In this document: positions 16,462 to 26,082 of the stretch, piece by piece
Numbering within the stretch: position 1 is the stretch's first letter
How the letters are laid out: the number at the start of each line of letters is the position of its first letter
From: an uncultured Nitrosomonas sp.
Lineage (GTDB): Bacteria > Pseudomonadota > Gammaproteobacteria > Burkholderiales > Nitrosomonadaceae
Length of the DNA stretch: 64,000 nt
Assembly (NCBI GenBank): GCA_949281375.1
Contig: CASDLT010000028.1
Coordinates: 51,593-115,592 of the forward strand
Direction of reading: 5' to 3'
The notes under the pieces: generated by a model
What the model was told of the DNA's origin: nothing
Seen by the model: only the letters and a program-made list of their open reading frames with translations
Databases searched by the model: none
Translations under genes and position numbers: made by a program

Positions 16462-17763
16462 TTAACCCGCTGGGAAGGAAGGGGAAATATCCAGTGTCGG
16501 ATCTTCCAGCTCCAGCGCTGCGGCAAGTAATGCTAAACGAGCAACGACACCATAGGCATAAAAACGGTTAGGAATCGAGTGAGTCTGCGCTGAATTTTTC
16601 GGCAGCAAACAAGAGGCCTCGAACGATAGCGGTACGAAATGCATGCCGGGCGCATTGAGGTTTTCATCAATGCCCCGGCCAGTGTGTACGCGATAAAATC
16701 CGCCGACGACATAGCGGTCAATCATATAAATGACCGGTTCCGCGACCGCCTGATTGATGTTCTCAAACGTATAAACCCCTTCCTGTACCAATACATTCGA
16801 TACCTGCATGCCTTCCTTGACCACGGCCATCTTGTTTCGTTGTTTGCGATTAAGTTTATAGATGTCCGAACCATCCTTTACAGTCATGATGCCCATGCCA
16901 TAGGTGCCCGAATCAGCTTTGACGATCACAAAGGGATCTTCCTTGACATCATATTCCTGATATTTTCTTTGAATGACGGCAAGAATCCGGTTGACTGCGC
17001 TGGCGACGCAATCTTCACCTTGTTTTTCGCGAAAATTAATCTCTCCACACGAGGTAAAACGCGGATTGATCAGCCAGGGATCGATCCCTATCAAATTCGA
17101 GAATTCCTCGGCGACCCGGTCATATGCGGAAAAATGAATCGATTTACGCCGTGTCGCCCATCCGGCATGCAGCGGCGGGATGATAGTCTGATTCAAGTTT
17201 TGCAAAATGTCAGGAATTCCGGTAGATAAATCATTGTTAAGAATGATTGCACAGGGTTCGAAATTTTTGACGCCTAATTGATCGTTTTTACGTATCAGGG
17301 GTTCCAGAGTGATGGTTTGTCCATCAGGAAGATCGATGGTGGTGGCAGCGGTAATGTCGGGCAGCAAGGATCCTATGCGGACATTCAATCCCGCTTGCTG
17401 CATGATATTTTGTAATGTCGCGATATTCTGCAGATAAAACGTGTTGCGTGTGTGATTTTCTGGAATCAATAATACGCTTTGGGTATCGGGGCAGATTTTT
17501 TCAATCGCATTCATCATCGCCTGCACACATAGCGGCATGAATTCCGGATTCAGGTTGTTGAATCCGCCTGGAAACAAATTGGTGTCGACGGGGGCCAATT
17601 TGAAGCCGCTATTGCGCAAATCAACCGAGCAATAAAAAGGGACAGCATGTTCGCGCCATTTGCTTCTCAACCAATGTTCGATGGTCGGCATGGCAGTGAT
17701 GATACGGTTTTCCAAATCGAGGATGGGGCCGCGCAAGGCGGTTGAAAGATGAGGTACTGGCAT
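16462..17763 (-). CDS. gshA: Glutamate-cysteine ligase, proteobacterial GshA type
   Basis: First step of glutathione synthesis, ATP-dependent. The 433-residue sequence belongs to the distinct glutamate-cysteine ligase family found in Acidithiobacillus and many betaproteobacteria (TIGR02049), not to the E. coli type. Landmarks are PVDTNLFPGGFNNLNP, LIPENHTRNTFYLQN, the IVKADSGTYGMGIMTV nucleotide-binding stretch and VGGFYRVHTGRGIDENLNAPG. The gene pairs with gshB one base downstream, which supports the function. It is transcribed away from the antiporter gene, leaving a 123-bp divergent promoter region. Confidence 0.95.
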   Translation of the reverse strand: MPVPHLSTALRGPILDLENRIITAMPTIEHWLRSKWREHAVPFYCSVDLRNSGFKLAPVDTNLFPGGFNNLNPEFMPLCVQAMMNAIEKICPDTQSVLLIPENHTRNTFYLQNIATLQNIMQQAGLNVRIGSLLPDITAATTIDLPDGQTITLEPLIRKNDQLGVKNFEPCAIILNNDLSTGIPDILQNLNQTIIPPLHAGWATRRKSIHFSAYDRVAEEFSNLIGIDPWLINPRFTSCGEINFREKQGEDCVASAVNRILAVIQRKYQEYDVKEDPFVIVKADSGTYGMGIMTVKDGSDIYKLNRKQRNKMAVVKEGMQVSNVLVQEGVYTFENINQAVAEPVIYMIDRYVVGGFYRVHTGRGIDENLNAPGMHFVPLSFEASCLLPKNSAQTHSIPNRFYAYGVVARLALLAAALELEDPTLDISPSFPAG

Positions 17764-17886
17764 TTAATTATCAATTAATAAGTCGCAGCGATTATAGCAT
17801 TATGTGTCGCCTCGATTGTGATTCGAGCCATCCTCACGTATCGTTGCGTTTGAATTTACTGTCAACCATTTTATGGTTAATGCTTC

Positions 17887-19860
17887 ATGAGTGACCCTCT
17901 GCAACCTGTATTGATTTTATTGATGACGGCTGTGCTGGCGGTCGTTGTGTTTCGCTTGCTGCGATTGCCGCCCATACTAGGTTATTTATTGGCTGGTGTC
18001 CTCATTGGCCCCCATGCGCTCGGCTGGATCGCAGATTCCGCGGATACGCGTCATCTCGCTGAATTTGGAGTGGTTTTCTTGATGTTCAGCATAGGACTTG
18101 AATTCAGCTTGCCGAAGCTGGTCGCGATGAAGCGCATCGTATTTGGATTTGGAACTGCGCAAGTCATCATCAGCATTCTGCTGGTCATGGTCATCACGTG
18201 GTTTCTGGGTTTCGATTGGCGTATAGGCTTCGTATTGGGAGGAGCCTTGGCGATGTCTTCCACCGCGATTGTGATAAAAATGCTGGCCGAACGATTGGAG
18301 CTGAATTCTTTACATGGGCGGCAAGTAATCGGTGTGCTGCTATTTCAGGATTTGATGGTTATTCCATTGCTGATCATCGTACCGGCCTTGTCGACCGAAA
18401 TCGACAGCAGCACTGGCCATTTTGTCATCGCCGTTGTCAAGGTATGCATCGTGCTGGCAATCATCCTGTTCTTAGGACAGAGGCTTATGCGTCCGTGGCT
18501 GCACGTCGTGGCCCATCAGCGTTCGTCAGAACTATTCGTGTTGAATGTACTGTTGATTACTTTGGGGCTGGCATGGCTGACTGAACTGGCTGGATTATCC
18601 TTGGCTTTGGGAGCATTTCTGGCTGGGATGCTCATTTCGGAAACTGAATATCGATACCAGGTGGAGGACGATATCAAGCCATTCCGTGACGTGCTGTTGG
18701 GGCTGTTCTTTGTGACCATTGGCATGTTATTGGATATGCACGTCGTCATTGAGAATTTCATTTGGGTTTTCATGATATTGACTGTTCTTATGATAACTAA
18801 GATCATTATAATCGCGGCATTGTCACGATTGTTTGGGGCAGATTCCAGCACGGCAATTCGCACCGGGGTGAATTTGGCGCAAGCCGGTGAATTTGGATTC
18901 GTGTTTTTGGCATTGGCCGGAAAAATGGGGTTGATCGAAAATTCAATTCTGCAGCCGGTGCTTGCTGCGATGGTATTGTCGATGTTTGTTGCGCCCTTCA
19001 TTATCGAATCCAGCGAGCCATTGATTCAGCGTTTTTATAGCTCTGACTGGATATATCGCGCCATGCAAATTACATCGATTGCAGCGCAGACGATGGCCAC
19101 GCAAAATCACGTCATCATCTGCGGTTATGGACGAAGCGGTCAAGGCATAGCGAGAATTTTAGAGCAAGAATCGATACCGTTCATTGCGCTTGATCTGGAT
19201 CCCAAGCGCATACAAGATGCGGTCCGTGCAGGCGAATCGGTTGTATACGGCGATGCTGCAAGGCGTGAGGTATTGATTGCTGCGGGATTGCTGCGCGCAA
19301 AAGTGCTCGTGGTAAGTTATGCAGATACCGTATCAGCGATAAAAATTCTTCGCCATGTTCAGGAATTACGGCCGGAAATGTCAGTCGTGGTGCGAACGAA
19401 TGACGATACGGATATCGATTTATTAAAAGAAGCGGGTGCGACCGAAGTCGTTGCAGAAATCCTTGAAGGCAGCTTAATGCTGGCATCTCATGCATTGATG
19501 TTTGTTGATATATCCACCGGACGGATTTTAAGGCGCATTCGTGACATTCGCGAACAGCGATACAATCTTCTGCGGGGCTTTTATCCTGGTACAACAGATG
19601 TCATCGATGACAGCAGCAGTGAAAAAATTCTGCCACGATTGCTGACGCTCACGTTGATTCCAGGAGCAGCAGCCATCAATAAAACATTGGGAGATATTGA
19701 CTTAGCCAGCCTGGCTGTGGAAGTGACCGCAGTGAGGAGGCGAAATATTCGCGGATTATTGCCCACCGATGACATTATATTAATCGCTGGCGACATACTC
19801 GTCCTTAAAGGAACACAAGAAAATCTTGCCGCTGCGGAGATCAAATTGATACAGGGTTAA
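17887..19860 (+). CDS. CPA2-family monovalent cation:proton antiporter with TrkA domains
   Basis: A 657-residue KefB/YbaL-like protein. Residues 1 to about 385 form a membrane domain of some 12-13 helices with the conserved LPPILGYLLAGVLIGPHALG, GVVFLMFSIGLEF and GVNLAQAGEFGFVFLALA motifs. A TrkA-N (RCK) domain follows with the Rossmann motif HVIICGYGRSGQGIARIL and a conserved DLDPKRI, and a TrkA-C domain occupies about 575-657. Such proteins export K+ or Na+ in exchange for H+ and are controlled by nucleotides or glutathione adducts. The divergent glutathione operon next door fits a glutathione-gated system, but that link is inference. Confidence 0.92.
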   Translation: MSDPLQPVLILLMTAVLAVVVFRLLRLPPILGYLLAGVLIGPHALGWIADSADTRHLAEFGVVFLMFSIGLEFSLPKLVAMKRIVFGFGTAQVIISILLVMVITWFLGFDWRIGFVLGGALAMSSTAIVIKMLAERLELNSLHGRQVIGVLLFQDLMVIPLLIIVPALSTEIDSSTGHFVIAVVKVCIVLAIILFLGQRLMRPWLHVVAHQRSSELFVLNVLLITLGLAWLTELAGLSLALGAFLAGMLISETEYRYQVEDDIKPFRDVLLGLFFVTIGMLLDMHVVIENFIWVFMILTVLMITKIIIIAALSRLFGADSSTAIRTGVNLAQAGEFGFVFLALAGKMGLIENSILQPVLAAMVLSMFVAPFIIESSEPLIQRFYSSDWIYRAMQITSIAAQTMATQNHVIICGYGRSGQGIARILEQESIPFIALDLDPKRIQDAVRAGESVVYGDAARREVLIAAGLLRAKVLVVSYADTVSAIKILRHVQELRPEMSVVVRTNDDTDIDLLKEAGATEVVAEILEGSLMLASHALMFVDISTGRILRRIRDIREQRYNLLRGFYPGTTDVIDDSSSEKILPRLLTLTLIPGAAAINKTLGDIDLASLAVEVTAVRRRNIRGLLPTDDIILIAGDILVLKGTQENLAAAEIKLIQG

Positions 19861-19967
19861 TAACCCTCCTATGATCATGATAATAGGCTATTAACAATAG
19901 ACAGCTTGGGTCATAAAGTGTATATTCGCCGTTCCGCCCTTTGCTCTAAGAAGGGGTTGATGTTGAG

Positions 19968-19984
19968 GTAATCTTGGTGATTAC
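19968..19984. promoter_or_regulatory. Inverted repeat upstream of nirK
   Basis: GTAATC-TTGGT-GATTAC forms a short perfect dyad about 60 bp before the nirK ribosome-binding site. It is a candidate operator for a nitrite- or NO-responsive regulator. It does not match the NsrR or FNR consensus, so the regulator is unknown. Confidence 0.4.
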
Positions 19985-20042
19985 ACAGCAGATTAGAATG
20001 GCGTAATAGTAAGCGCAAAATTCATCTTTTATGGAGGGAGAT

Positions 20043-21143
20043 ATGATTAAAGCTGTTCACGCAGTTGTAGGATTGGGATTGCTCTGTTTGGGCGCAACAC
20101 AAGCTGTTGTTGCCTCAACAGACATTTCTAAATTACCCCGTGTAAAACAGGAACTGGTGGCTCCACCAAACGTACCTGTGCACGATCAAGTTTCTAAAGG
20201 ACCAAAAGTTGTTGAAGTCCGCATGGAAACTCAAGAAAAATTAATGGAAGTTGCTCCTGGCGCCAAAGTATGGGGATTGACTTTCAACGGCAGTATTCCT
20301 GGCCCGCTAATCGTAGTTCATGAAGGCGACTATGTGGAATTGACACTGGTTAATCCAAAAACCAGCACGCTGGCCCACAATGTTGATTTCCATGCAGCAA
20401 CCGGTGCTTTAGGTGGTGCAGGATTAACACTGGTTCAACCTGGCGAAGAAGTTGTACTACGCTGGAAAGCAGTTAAACCAGGTGTTTTTGTTTATCACTG
20501 CGCACCAGGCGGAACGATGATTCCGTTCCATGTGATTTCTGGTATGAACGGCGCAATCATGGTATTGCCTAAAGATGGCCTGAAAGATGCCAAAGGCAAA
20601 CCTTACAAATATGACAAAGCATTCTATATTGGTGAACAAGACTTCTATCTGCCTAAAGACGGAAGCGGCAAATTCAAAAACTATGGTTCACCTGCAGAAG
20701 GCATGGCTGACATGTTGGAAACAGCAAAAGGACTTATTCCTACTCACGTAGTATTTAACGGTGCTGTTGGCGCAATTACAGGCGACAATGCGCTTAAAGC
20801 TAAAGTAGGAGAGAAAGTATTGTTTATCCACTCACAAGCTAATCGTCCTTCCTATCCTCACTTGATCGGTGGTCATGCTGATCTGTACTGGGTAGGTGGT
20901 TCATTCAGCGACGTTCCTCTGACCAGCCAAGAAACCTGGTTTGTTCCAGCAGGTTCTGCAGTTGCAGCAGCCTATGAATTCAAACAACCAGGCTTGTATG
21001 TTTACCTCAGCCACAATCTGATTGAAGCTGTATTGTTAGGTGCTGCGCTTCATATGAATGTTGAAGGTAAATGGGACGATGACATGATGACCCAACTCAA
21101 AGCACCAAAAAGCTTTGATGCAAAAGCTGCAATGGATCACTAA
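20043..21143 (+). CDS. nirK: Copper-containing nitrite reductase
   Basis: Reduces nitrite to nitric oxide in the periplasm. The 366-residue precursor has a signal peptide (about residues 1-24, ending VVAS) and two cupredoxin domains. Type-1 copper ligands are His112, Cys153, His163 and Met168; type-2 ligands are His117, His152 and His324. The catalytic pair Asp115 and His273 is present. The Cys-to-His loop [11 protein letters not shown] is one residue longer than the common CAPxGMVPWH. The ATG at 20043 is chosen because GGAGGGAG precedes it. Here nirK stands alone, with no ncgABC or nsrR neighbours, and ends at a strong terminator. Confidence 0.97.
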   Translation: MIKAVHAVVGLGLLCLGATQAVVASTDISKLPRVKQELVAPPNVPVHDQVSKGPKVVEVRMETQEKLMEVAPGAKVWGLTFNGSIPGPLIVVHEGDYVELTLVNPKTSTLAHNVDFHAATGALGGAGLTLVQPGEEVVLRWKAVKPGVFVYHCAPGGTMIPFHVISGMNGAIMVLPKDGLKDAKGKPYKYDKAFYIGEQDFYLPKDGSGKFKNYGSPAEGMADMLETAKGLIPTHVVFNGAVGAITGDNALKAKVGEKVLFIHSQANRPSYPHLIGGHADLYWVGGSFSDVPLTSQETWFVPAGSAVAAAYEFKQPGLYVYLSHNLIEAVLLGAALHMNVEGKWDDDMMTQLKAPKSFDAKAAMDH

Positions 21144-21176
21144 GCTATTGATAGTGTAACCACTGCAATCATAAAA

Positions 21177-21208
21177 GCCTCAACCCGAATGGGTTGAGGC
21201 TTTTTTTT
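21177..21208 (+). terminator. Rho-independent terminator of nirK
   Basis: GCCTCAACCC (21177-21186), loop GAAT, GGGTTGAGGC (21191-21200), then eight T. A perfect 10-bp GC-rich stem with a T-run gives a strong intrinsic terminator 33 bp after the nirK stop. Confidence 0.95.
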
Positions 21209-21239
21209 ATTGATCAAAATGAAATGATTTTTATATTGT

Positions 21240-21773
21240 ATGTCTATGTCGATTAAATCTCACATCCGCACGATTGCTCATTATCCTCATCCAGGAATCA
21301 TGTTTCGCGATATCACAACATTGTTAAAAGATCCTATCGGTTTGAGAACAACCATTCAGGAAATTTCCAAGCGTTACCAGGACTCTGATATTACCAAGGT
21401 GGTCGGTATTGAATCTCGTGGCTTTATCATTGGTACTCCTGTTGCCTATCAGTTAGGCAAGGGTTTTGTGCCTATTCGTAAACGCAATAAGTTGCCTGCA
21501 GAGACAGTGGGGAGAGATTATGAATTGGAATACGGCAGTGATCGCATTGAGATTCATGTCGATGCCATCCAACCAGGAGATAAGGTATTGCTTGTGGACG
21601 ATTTGATCGCGACGGGAGGGACGGCAGAAGCTGCCGTGATGCTCATACGTGAAATGGGAGGGGTGGTAATAGATTGTTGTTTTGTCATTGATCTTCCTGA
21701 TGTAGGCGGCAGAATGCGACTGGAAAAACTCGGATGCCAGGTTTTTTCATTGTGTGAATTTGAAGGGGGATAA
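21240..21773 (+). CDS. apt: Adenine phosphoribosyltransferase
   Basis: Salvages adenine with PRPP to AMP in the cytoplasm. The 177-residue protein carries the APT landmarks: [19 protein letters not shown] near the N-terminus, [16 protein letters not shown], and the PRPP-binding motif [17 protein letters not shown]. The C-terminus ends FEGG. Length and motifs are complete. Two possible start codons, ATG at 21240 and at 21246, differ by two residues. It is separated from nirK by that gene's terminator and is convergent with mpl. Confidence 0.97.
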   Translation: MSMSIKSHIRTIAHYPHPGIMFRDITTLLKDPIGLRTTIQEISKRYQDSDITKVVGIESRGFIIGTPVAYQLGKGFVPIRKRNKLPAETVGRDYELEYGSDRIEIHVDAIQPGDKVLLVDDLIATGGTAEAAVMLIREMGGVVIDCCFVIDLPDVGGRMRLEKLGCQVFSLCEFEGG

Positions 21774-21823
21774 TTTTTAAACGGCAATTGAAGCTTAAAA
21801 AGCTCACAAAATGAATTAACTAA

Positions 21824-23206
21824 CTAAGGGTTCTGAAGAACAGACATCAATTTTTCATGTATGCCTTCGAATCCACCGTTACTCATGATGAGTATATGAT
21901 CGCCAGTTTGGGAGATATTGCAAATACCCTTAATCAGTGAATCCAAATGATCATGACAAGTGGCCTTATTGCCGAGCTGTTGAAGTGCATTCTTAGCCCA
22001 CTGAGCATCGCGGCTGAAGCAAAATACATCATCTGCCTCCGACAGGCTATCTGCAAGGCTGTGTTGCCATACTCCTAACTTCATCGTGTTCGAACGAGGT
22101 TCCAGGACAGCAATAATTCTCTGTTTTCCGACATGAGCGCGTAATCCATGCACTGTGGTTTCAATTGCGGTCGGATGATGGGCAAAATCATCATAAATAG
22201 TGATTCCCTGAACCACACCACGTTTTTCCATGCGACGCTTGACGTTCTTGAATTGCATGAGTGCTTCGATGCCAACGTGAGCTGGCACCCCGGCGTGTCG
22301 GGCAGCACTCAGTGCAGCCAGCGCATTCATGCGATTATGGTCTCCCATCAGATCCCAGCGCAAGCAACCCTCGCGATGGTCTTGAAAAAAAATCTCGGTG
22401 TCATGATTTTGCTGAGCAATGAAATCCCAACCGGTGTTGCCAGCAAATTCCTCAATGGGTGTCCAGCAGCCTTGATTTAGTACCCGCTTTAAATTGTCAT
22501 CTTTGGCATTCTGGATGATCAAGCCATTATTGGGAACCGTGCGGATAAGATGATGAAACTGACGTTCAATGGCTGAGAGATCAGGAAAGATGTCTGCATG
22601 ATCGAATTCAAGGTTATTTAAAATGACTGTTCGGGGATGGTAGTGAATAAATTTTGAGCGTTTATCAAAAAAAGCAGTGTCATATTCATCCGCTTCTATT
22701 ACAAAAAAAGGGGAAATCTCGTCAGAACTGACGTTTTGTCCTGCCGACTGAAGCTTGCCAATTCTTGCAGATAGGCCAAAATTCTCAGGTATGCCGCCAA
22801 TTAAAAAGCCAGGACTTAATCCCGCATACTCTAAAATCCATGCCAGCATCGAGCTTGTGGTTGTTTTGCCATGCGTGCCGGCTACTGCAAGAACCCAGCG
22901 TTTTTTTAATATATTTTCGGAAAGCCATTGAGGACCTGATGTATAGGGCAAATTCTGATTGAGGATTTCCTCCATTAGCGGATTGCCACGGGAAACGACA
23001 TTGCCGATCACAAACAGATCAGGTTGAAGTTTAATCTGCTCAGTTGAATAGCCCGACATTAAATCAATTCCCTGGGATTCAAGCTGATTGCTCATGGGTG
23101 GATAAACGCCGTGATCGCAACCTGTTACTCGATGGCCGAATTCGCGTGCCAACACAGCGATGCCTCCCATAAATGTGCCACAAATTCCAAGAATGTGTAT
23201 ATGCAT
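21824..23206 (-). CDS. mpl: UDP-N-acetylmuramate:L-alanyl-gamma-D-glutamyl-meso-diaminopimelate ligase
   Basis: Recycles the murein tripeptide by ligating it to UDP-MurNAc. The 460-residue protein is a Mur-ligase with the Mpl-type N-terminus MHIHILGICGTFMGGIAVLAREFGHRVTG and SGYSTEQIKLQPDLFVIGNVVSRGNPLMEEIL. Its ATP-binding loop is VAGTHGKTTTSSMLAWILEYAG, with DDFAHHPTAIETT in the third domain. Those N-terminal features distinguish it from MurC. It is monocistronic as far as seen. Confidence 0.95.
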   Translation of the reverse strand: MHIHILGICGTFMGGIAVLAREFGHRVTGCDHGVYPPMSNQLESQGIDLMSGYSTEQIKLQPDLFVIGNVVSRGNPLMEEILNQNLPYTSGPQWLSENILKKRWVLAVAGTHGKTTTSSMLAWILEYAGLSPGFLIGGIPENFGLSARIGKLQSAGQNVSSDEISPFFVIEADEYDTAFFDKRSKFIHYHPRTVILNNLEFDHADIFPDLSAIERQFHHLIRTVPNNGLIIQNAKDDNLKRVLNQGCWTPIEEFAGNTGWDFIAQQNHDTEIFFQDHREGCLRWDLMGDHNRMNALAALSAARHAGVPAHVGIEALMQFKNVKRRMEKRGVVQGITIYDDFAHHPTAIETTVHGLRAHVGKQRIIAVLEPRSNTMKLGVWQHSLADSLSEADDVFCFSRDAQWAKNALQQLGNKATCHDHLDSLIKGICNISQTGDHILIMSNGGFEGIHEKLMSVLQNP

Positions 23207-23400
23207 TGTTGTCTCAGATAAAGTTATTATTTGTTCGATGCGGAAGTAAGCGGCGTATTCTTTTAGAATTATAATCGATTGAGTCAGCTCGCAATGAAGG
23301 TGTCCATGAATTTTCTGTATAAGTCGGTTTGTGTGTATGCTGGGTTATGCCCCCAAAGAATTGATAGCTTTCTTTTCAACAGATTGCGAGCATTGATCCA

Positions 23401-24285
23401 ATGACGACGATTAAATATCGGGGACGATTTGCACCTTCTCCAACCGGTCCTTTGCATTTTGGATCTTTGGTTGCTGCGGTAGGGAGTTATCTGGATGCCA
23501 GATTCAATGGAGGAGAGTGGCGGGTTCGAATCGAAGACCTGGATGGGCAGCGTGAAGTGCCCGGGGCGGCAGTTGGAATATTGAAAACGCTAGAGCAGCT
23601 GGGCATGGAATGGGATGGGGAGGTGGTTTATCAAAGTGCTCGCACGCATCTATATCACGATGCAATCAATACCTTGCAAAGTATGGGGGTGGTTTATTCC
23701 TGTACTTGCTCAAGAAAAGAAATTGCAGATTCCAGTATCGTTAGCTCGCAGGGTCTCATCTATCCGGGCACCTGCAGTGCCAAAGATCAACGTCATTTTC
23801 TATCTAAAGTGCACGCACTTCGCATCCGGACTCATAATGACCCCATTGAATTCAGAGATAGACTGAAAGGTATCTGCTCCCAGCGATTGCTCTCGGAAAC
23901 TGGTGATTTTGTGCTGCGTCGTGCGGATGGTATGTTTGCTTATCAGTTAGCTGTCGTGGTCGATGACGCCCAGCAACAAATTACCCATGTGGTTCGAGGT
24001 GCTGATTTGATCGCATCCACTCCACGCCAGATTTATCTACAGCAACTGTTCGGATTTCTTACCCCTCACTATTTGCATTTGCCGGTTGCAGTGAATGCCA
24101 TGGGTGAAAAACTAAGTAAACAGACACACGCTGCGCCAATCGATATATCGAACGGCTTGCAGCAATTGGTAGCGGCGGTGCAATTCTTAGGGCAAAAACC
24201 ACCTGTGGAAATCACTGAAGGGACTATTTCTTGCTTTTGGGAATGGGCTTTTAAAAACTGGCAACAACATCTTATTCCCCATTAA
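23401..24285 (+). CDS. gluQ: Glutamyl-Q tRNA(Asp) synthetase
   Basis: Attaches glutamate to queuosine at position 34 of tRNA(Asp). The 294-residue protein is a class I synthetase catalytic core without an anticodon-binding domain. It shows the HIGH-type motif SPTGPLHFGSLVAA, RIEDLDGQRE, zinc-site cysteines in CTCSRKEI and YPGTC, and the KMSKS-type motif GEKLSKQTHA. A discriminating glutamyl-tRNA synthetase would be about 470 residues. Start at ATG 23401. Monocistronic; the next gene begins about 80 bp downstream. Confidence 0.96.
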   Translation: MTTIKYRGRFAPSPTGPLHFGSLVAAVGSYLDARFNGGEWRVRIEDLDGQREVPGAAVGILKTLEQLGMEWDGEVVYQSARTHLYHDAINTLQSMGVVYSCTCSRKEIADSSIVSSQGLIYPGTCSAKDQRHFLSKVHALRIRTHNDPIEFRDRLKGICSQRLLSETGDFVLRRADGMFAYQLAVVVDDAQQQITHVVRGADLIASTPRQIYLQQLFGFLTPHYLHLPVAVNAMGEKLSKQTHAAPIDISNGLQQLVAAVQFLGQKPPVEITEGTISCFWEWAFKNWQQHLIPH

Positions 24286-24365
24286 GTTGAGTTTCGAAAT
24301 TTAAATTTCATCGTTAACGCACAATAAACTGATATTCTTCGAGGATGGCATTAAAGGAGACAAGG

Positions 24366-25523
24366 TTGGCTTTTTTACCCTTTTTTATATCAAAGCAGAA
24401 AAAACTGAATGTAGTCATCATCGGTGGAGGTTATGCAGGCATTGCGGCGATGACGACGCTGCTGCGCCATGCACCGGATAGCAGTATTACGTTAATCGAT
24501 CCAAAAACACATCATTTAAAAATTACCCATTTGCATGAAACCTTTCGCTATCCCTTGACCGATCTGTTAGTACCTTTTACTGATATTGAGCAACGATACG
24601 GTTGCCGACATATTCCCGCATCTGCGCATTTCAACGCAGAAGCATTGCAGCAATGTCAGCAAACCCAACAACTGCTCGTCAATGACGAATTATTGTATTT
24701 TGACTATTTGTTAATTGCTTCGGGGTGTGAAAACAGAACGTCGGACCACGTTGATAATGTATTGAGTTTGCAGGATTTTACTGACACTGCAGGCTCAGAA
24801 TTCCTGACCCAGGCATTCGTGCGCAATTACCCGACTGAGCAGTCGATCTCAGTCGTCGGGGGAGGAGCAACAGGAATACAATTTTTATTCGAAATCAAGC
24901 AATTCCTCAGCCGCATAAAAAGCAAGGCTATTTTACGTTTGATTCATTCAGGCGATCGGGTTCTAGAACAGTTCCCACGTGGATTTGATACGTATGTTCA
25001 AACCAGAATGAAGGAATTGGATATTGCATTTCATCCCAATACCTATTATCGTCAGCAACAGTCGACTCATCTCTTGCTAGCAGAGAAACACACGCAAAAA
25101 CAGTTTGAATTGACGTCTGGCCTGACTATCCTGTTATTAGGAAAATCGCAGCGTCCCTCATTTACTGCCAATGCGTTTGGTCAAGTTCTGGTCGACCAAA
25201 AGCCTCTGCCTAATATTTTTGTTGCAGGAGATTGTTCTGTCTATCAATCTGTAGGTTCTAATACCTTGACAGCCCAATCTGCAGTTCGAAAAGGCAAGCT
25301 CGTGGCGCATAATATGTTGCGCCACTCAGGATTGCCAGGGTTGCTTGAGCCCTATCTTCATCCTGATCTTGGATATGTGGTTAGTCTGGGATCTTCAGAT
25401 GCGGTTGGCTGGTTGGGAACTGAAAATGCGCTCGTAACCGGCCTGCCAGCATTGACCCTCAAAGAACTGGTTGAAGCACAATACGATTTGCTTTTAGCAG
25501 GAATTGATACTTATTTGGTTTAA
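24366..25523 (+). CDS. FAD/NAD(P)-dependent oxidoreductase, NDH-2-like
   Basis: The protein of about 385 residues has an N-terminal FAD-binding dinucleotide fold (NVVIIGGGYAGIAAMTTLLRHAP), a second NAD(P)-binding fold (ISVVGGGATGIQFLFEI) and the late FAD-contact motif FVAGDCSVY. This is the type II NADH dehydrogenase/sulfide-quinone reductase superfamily. The electron acceptor is unknown. A TTG at 24366 preceded by AAAGGAGA is the likelier start; an ATG at 24345 would place its own site too close. It lies just ahead of an SRPBCC gene and a LOV photoreceptor gene, on the same strand with short gaps. Confidence 0.85.
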   Translation: MAFLPFFISKQKKLNVVIIGGGYAGIAAMTTLLRHAPDSSITLIDPKTHHLKITHLHETFRYPLTDLLVPFTDIEQRYGCRHIPASAHFNAEALQQCQQTQQLLVNDELLYFDYLLIASGCENRTSDHVDNVLSLQDFTDTAGSEFLTQAFVRNYPTEQSISVVGGGATGIQFLFEIKQFLSRIKSKAILRLIHSGDRVLEQFPRGFDTYVQTRMKELDIAFHPNTYYRQQQSTHLLLAEKHTQKQFELTSGLTILLLGKSQRPSFTANAFGQVLVDQKPLPNIFVAGDCSVYQSVGSNTLTAQSAVRKGKLVAHNMLRHSGLPGLLEPYLHPDLGYVVSLGSSDAVGWLGTENALVTGLPALTLKELVEAQYDLLLAGIDTYLV

Positions 25524-25548
25524 CAAACTTTATGCAGGAGAGATGATG

Positions 25549-26028
25549 ATGCTCGGTTTGTTCAAAGATAGCCCTGTGGTTGGGAAGGCAAATACCATCA
25601 TTCAATGTCCAAATGACAAGCTTTTTGATTTTATCGGTAATGACTTGCTGACAAATTATCCAAAATGGTCGCCAGAAGTGAAGGAATTGGAAAAACTCAC
25701 CGATGGGCCGGTAAAAATCGGAACGGTCTGTCGCCAAGTGCGCATTGATCAAGGTAACCGTTCCGAATCCACCTTTAAAGTCAAGATTTTCGATGCTGGA
25801 CTACGGATTTGTTTTGAGGGGGTTTCGAATCCTTATCGCTGCGATTATTTGATCGAACCCCTCAACTCTTCCGATAGTCGATTGACATTTATTTTTGAGT
25901 TGCTCAGCCTTGATTTGCATGTCAGGCCATTTGAAAAACTGGTGCGGATTGCGGTTCAGGATGGAACTGATCGAACGGTCAAGAATATCAAGAAAATCAT
26001 TGAAACAGAATGTATTGACATCGCATAA
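25549..26028 (+). CDS. SRPBCC-family (START-like) protein
   Basis: A protein of about 160 residues with the pattern of polyketide-cyclase/START-like proteins. The first strand includes VVGKANTIIQCPNDKLFDFIGND, followed by NYPKWSPEVKELEKLTDGPVKIGTVCRQV. Alternating strands (RICFEGVSNPYRCDYLIEPL, RLTFIFELL) come next, and a long C-terminal helix ends in ENIKK-like IKKIIET. Such folds bind hydrophobic ligands; the ligand here is unknown. Three in-frame ATGs (25543, 25546, 25549) follow AGGAG; the last has the best spacing. About 25 bp separates it from the oxidoreductase gene. Confidence 0.75.
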   Translation: MLGLFKDSPVVGKANTIIQCPNDKLFDFIGNDLLTNYPKWSPEVKELEKLTDGPVKIGTVCRQVRIDQGNRSESTFKVKIFDAGLRICFEGVSNPYRCDYLIEPLNSSDSRLTFIFELLSLDLHVRPFEKLVRIAVQDGTDRTVKNIKKIIETECIDIA

Positions 26029-26082
26029 TCACCATCCGGTGTGTTCATTAAGCAACCACGTTGTTAACCTGGAGAGAAAATC

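Noticed and set aside
19968..19984. nirK upstream dyad as an NsrR or FNR site
   Set aside because: It does not match NsrR (AAGATGCATTT-type) or FNR (TTGAT-N4-ATCAA) consensus; kept only as an unassigned dyad.
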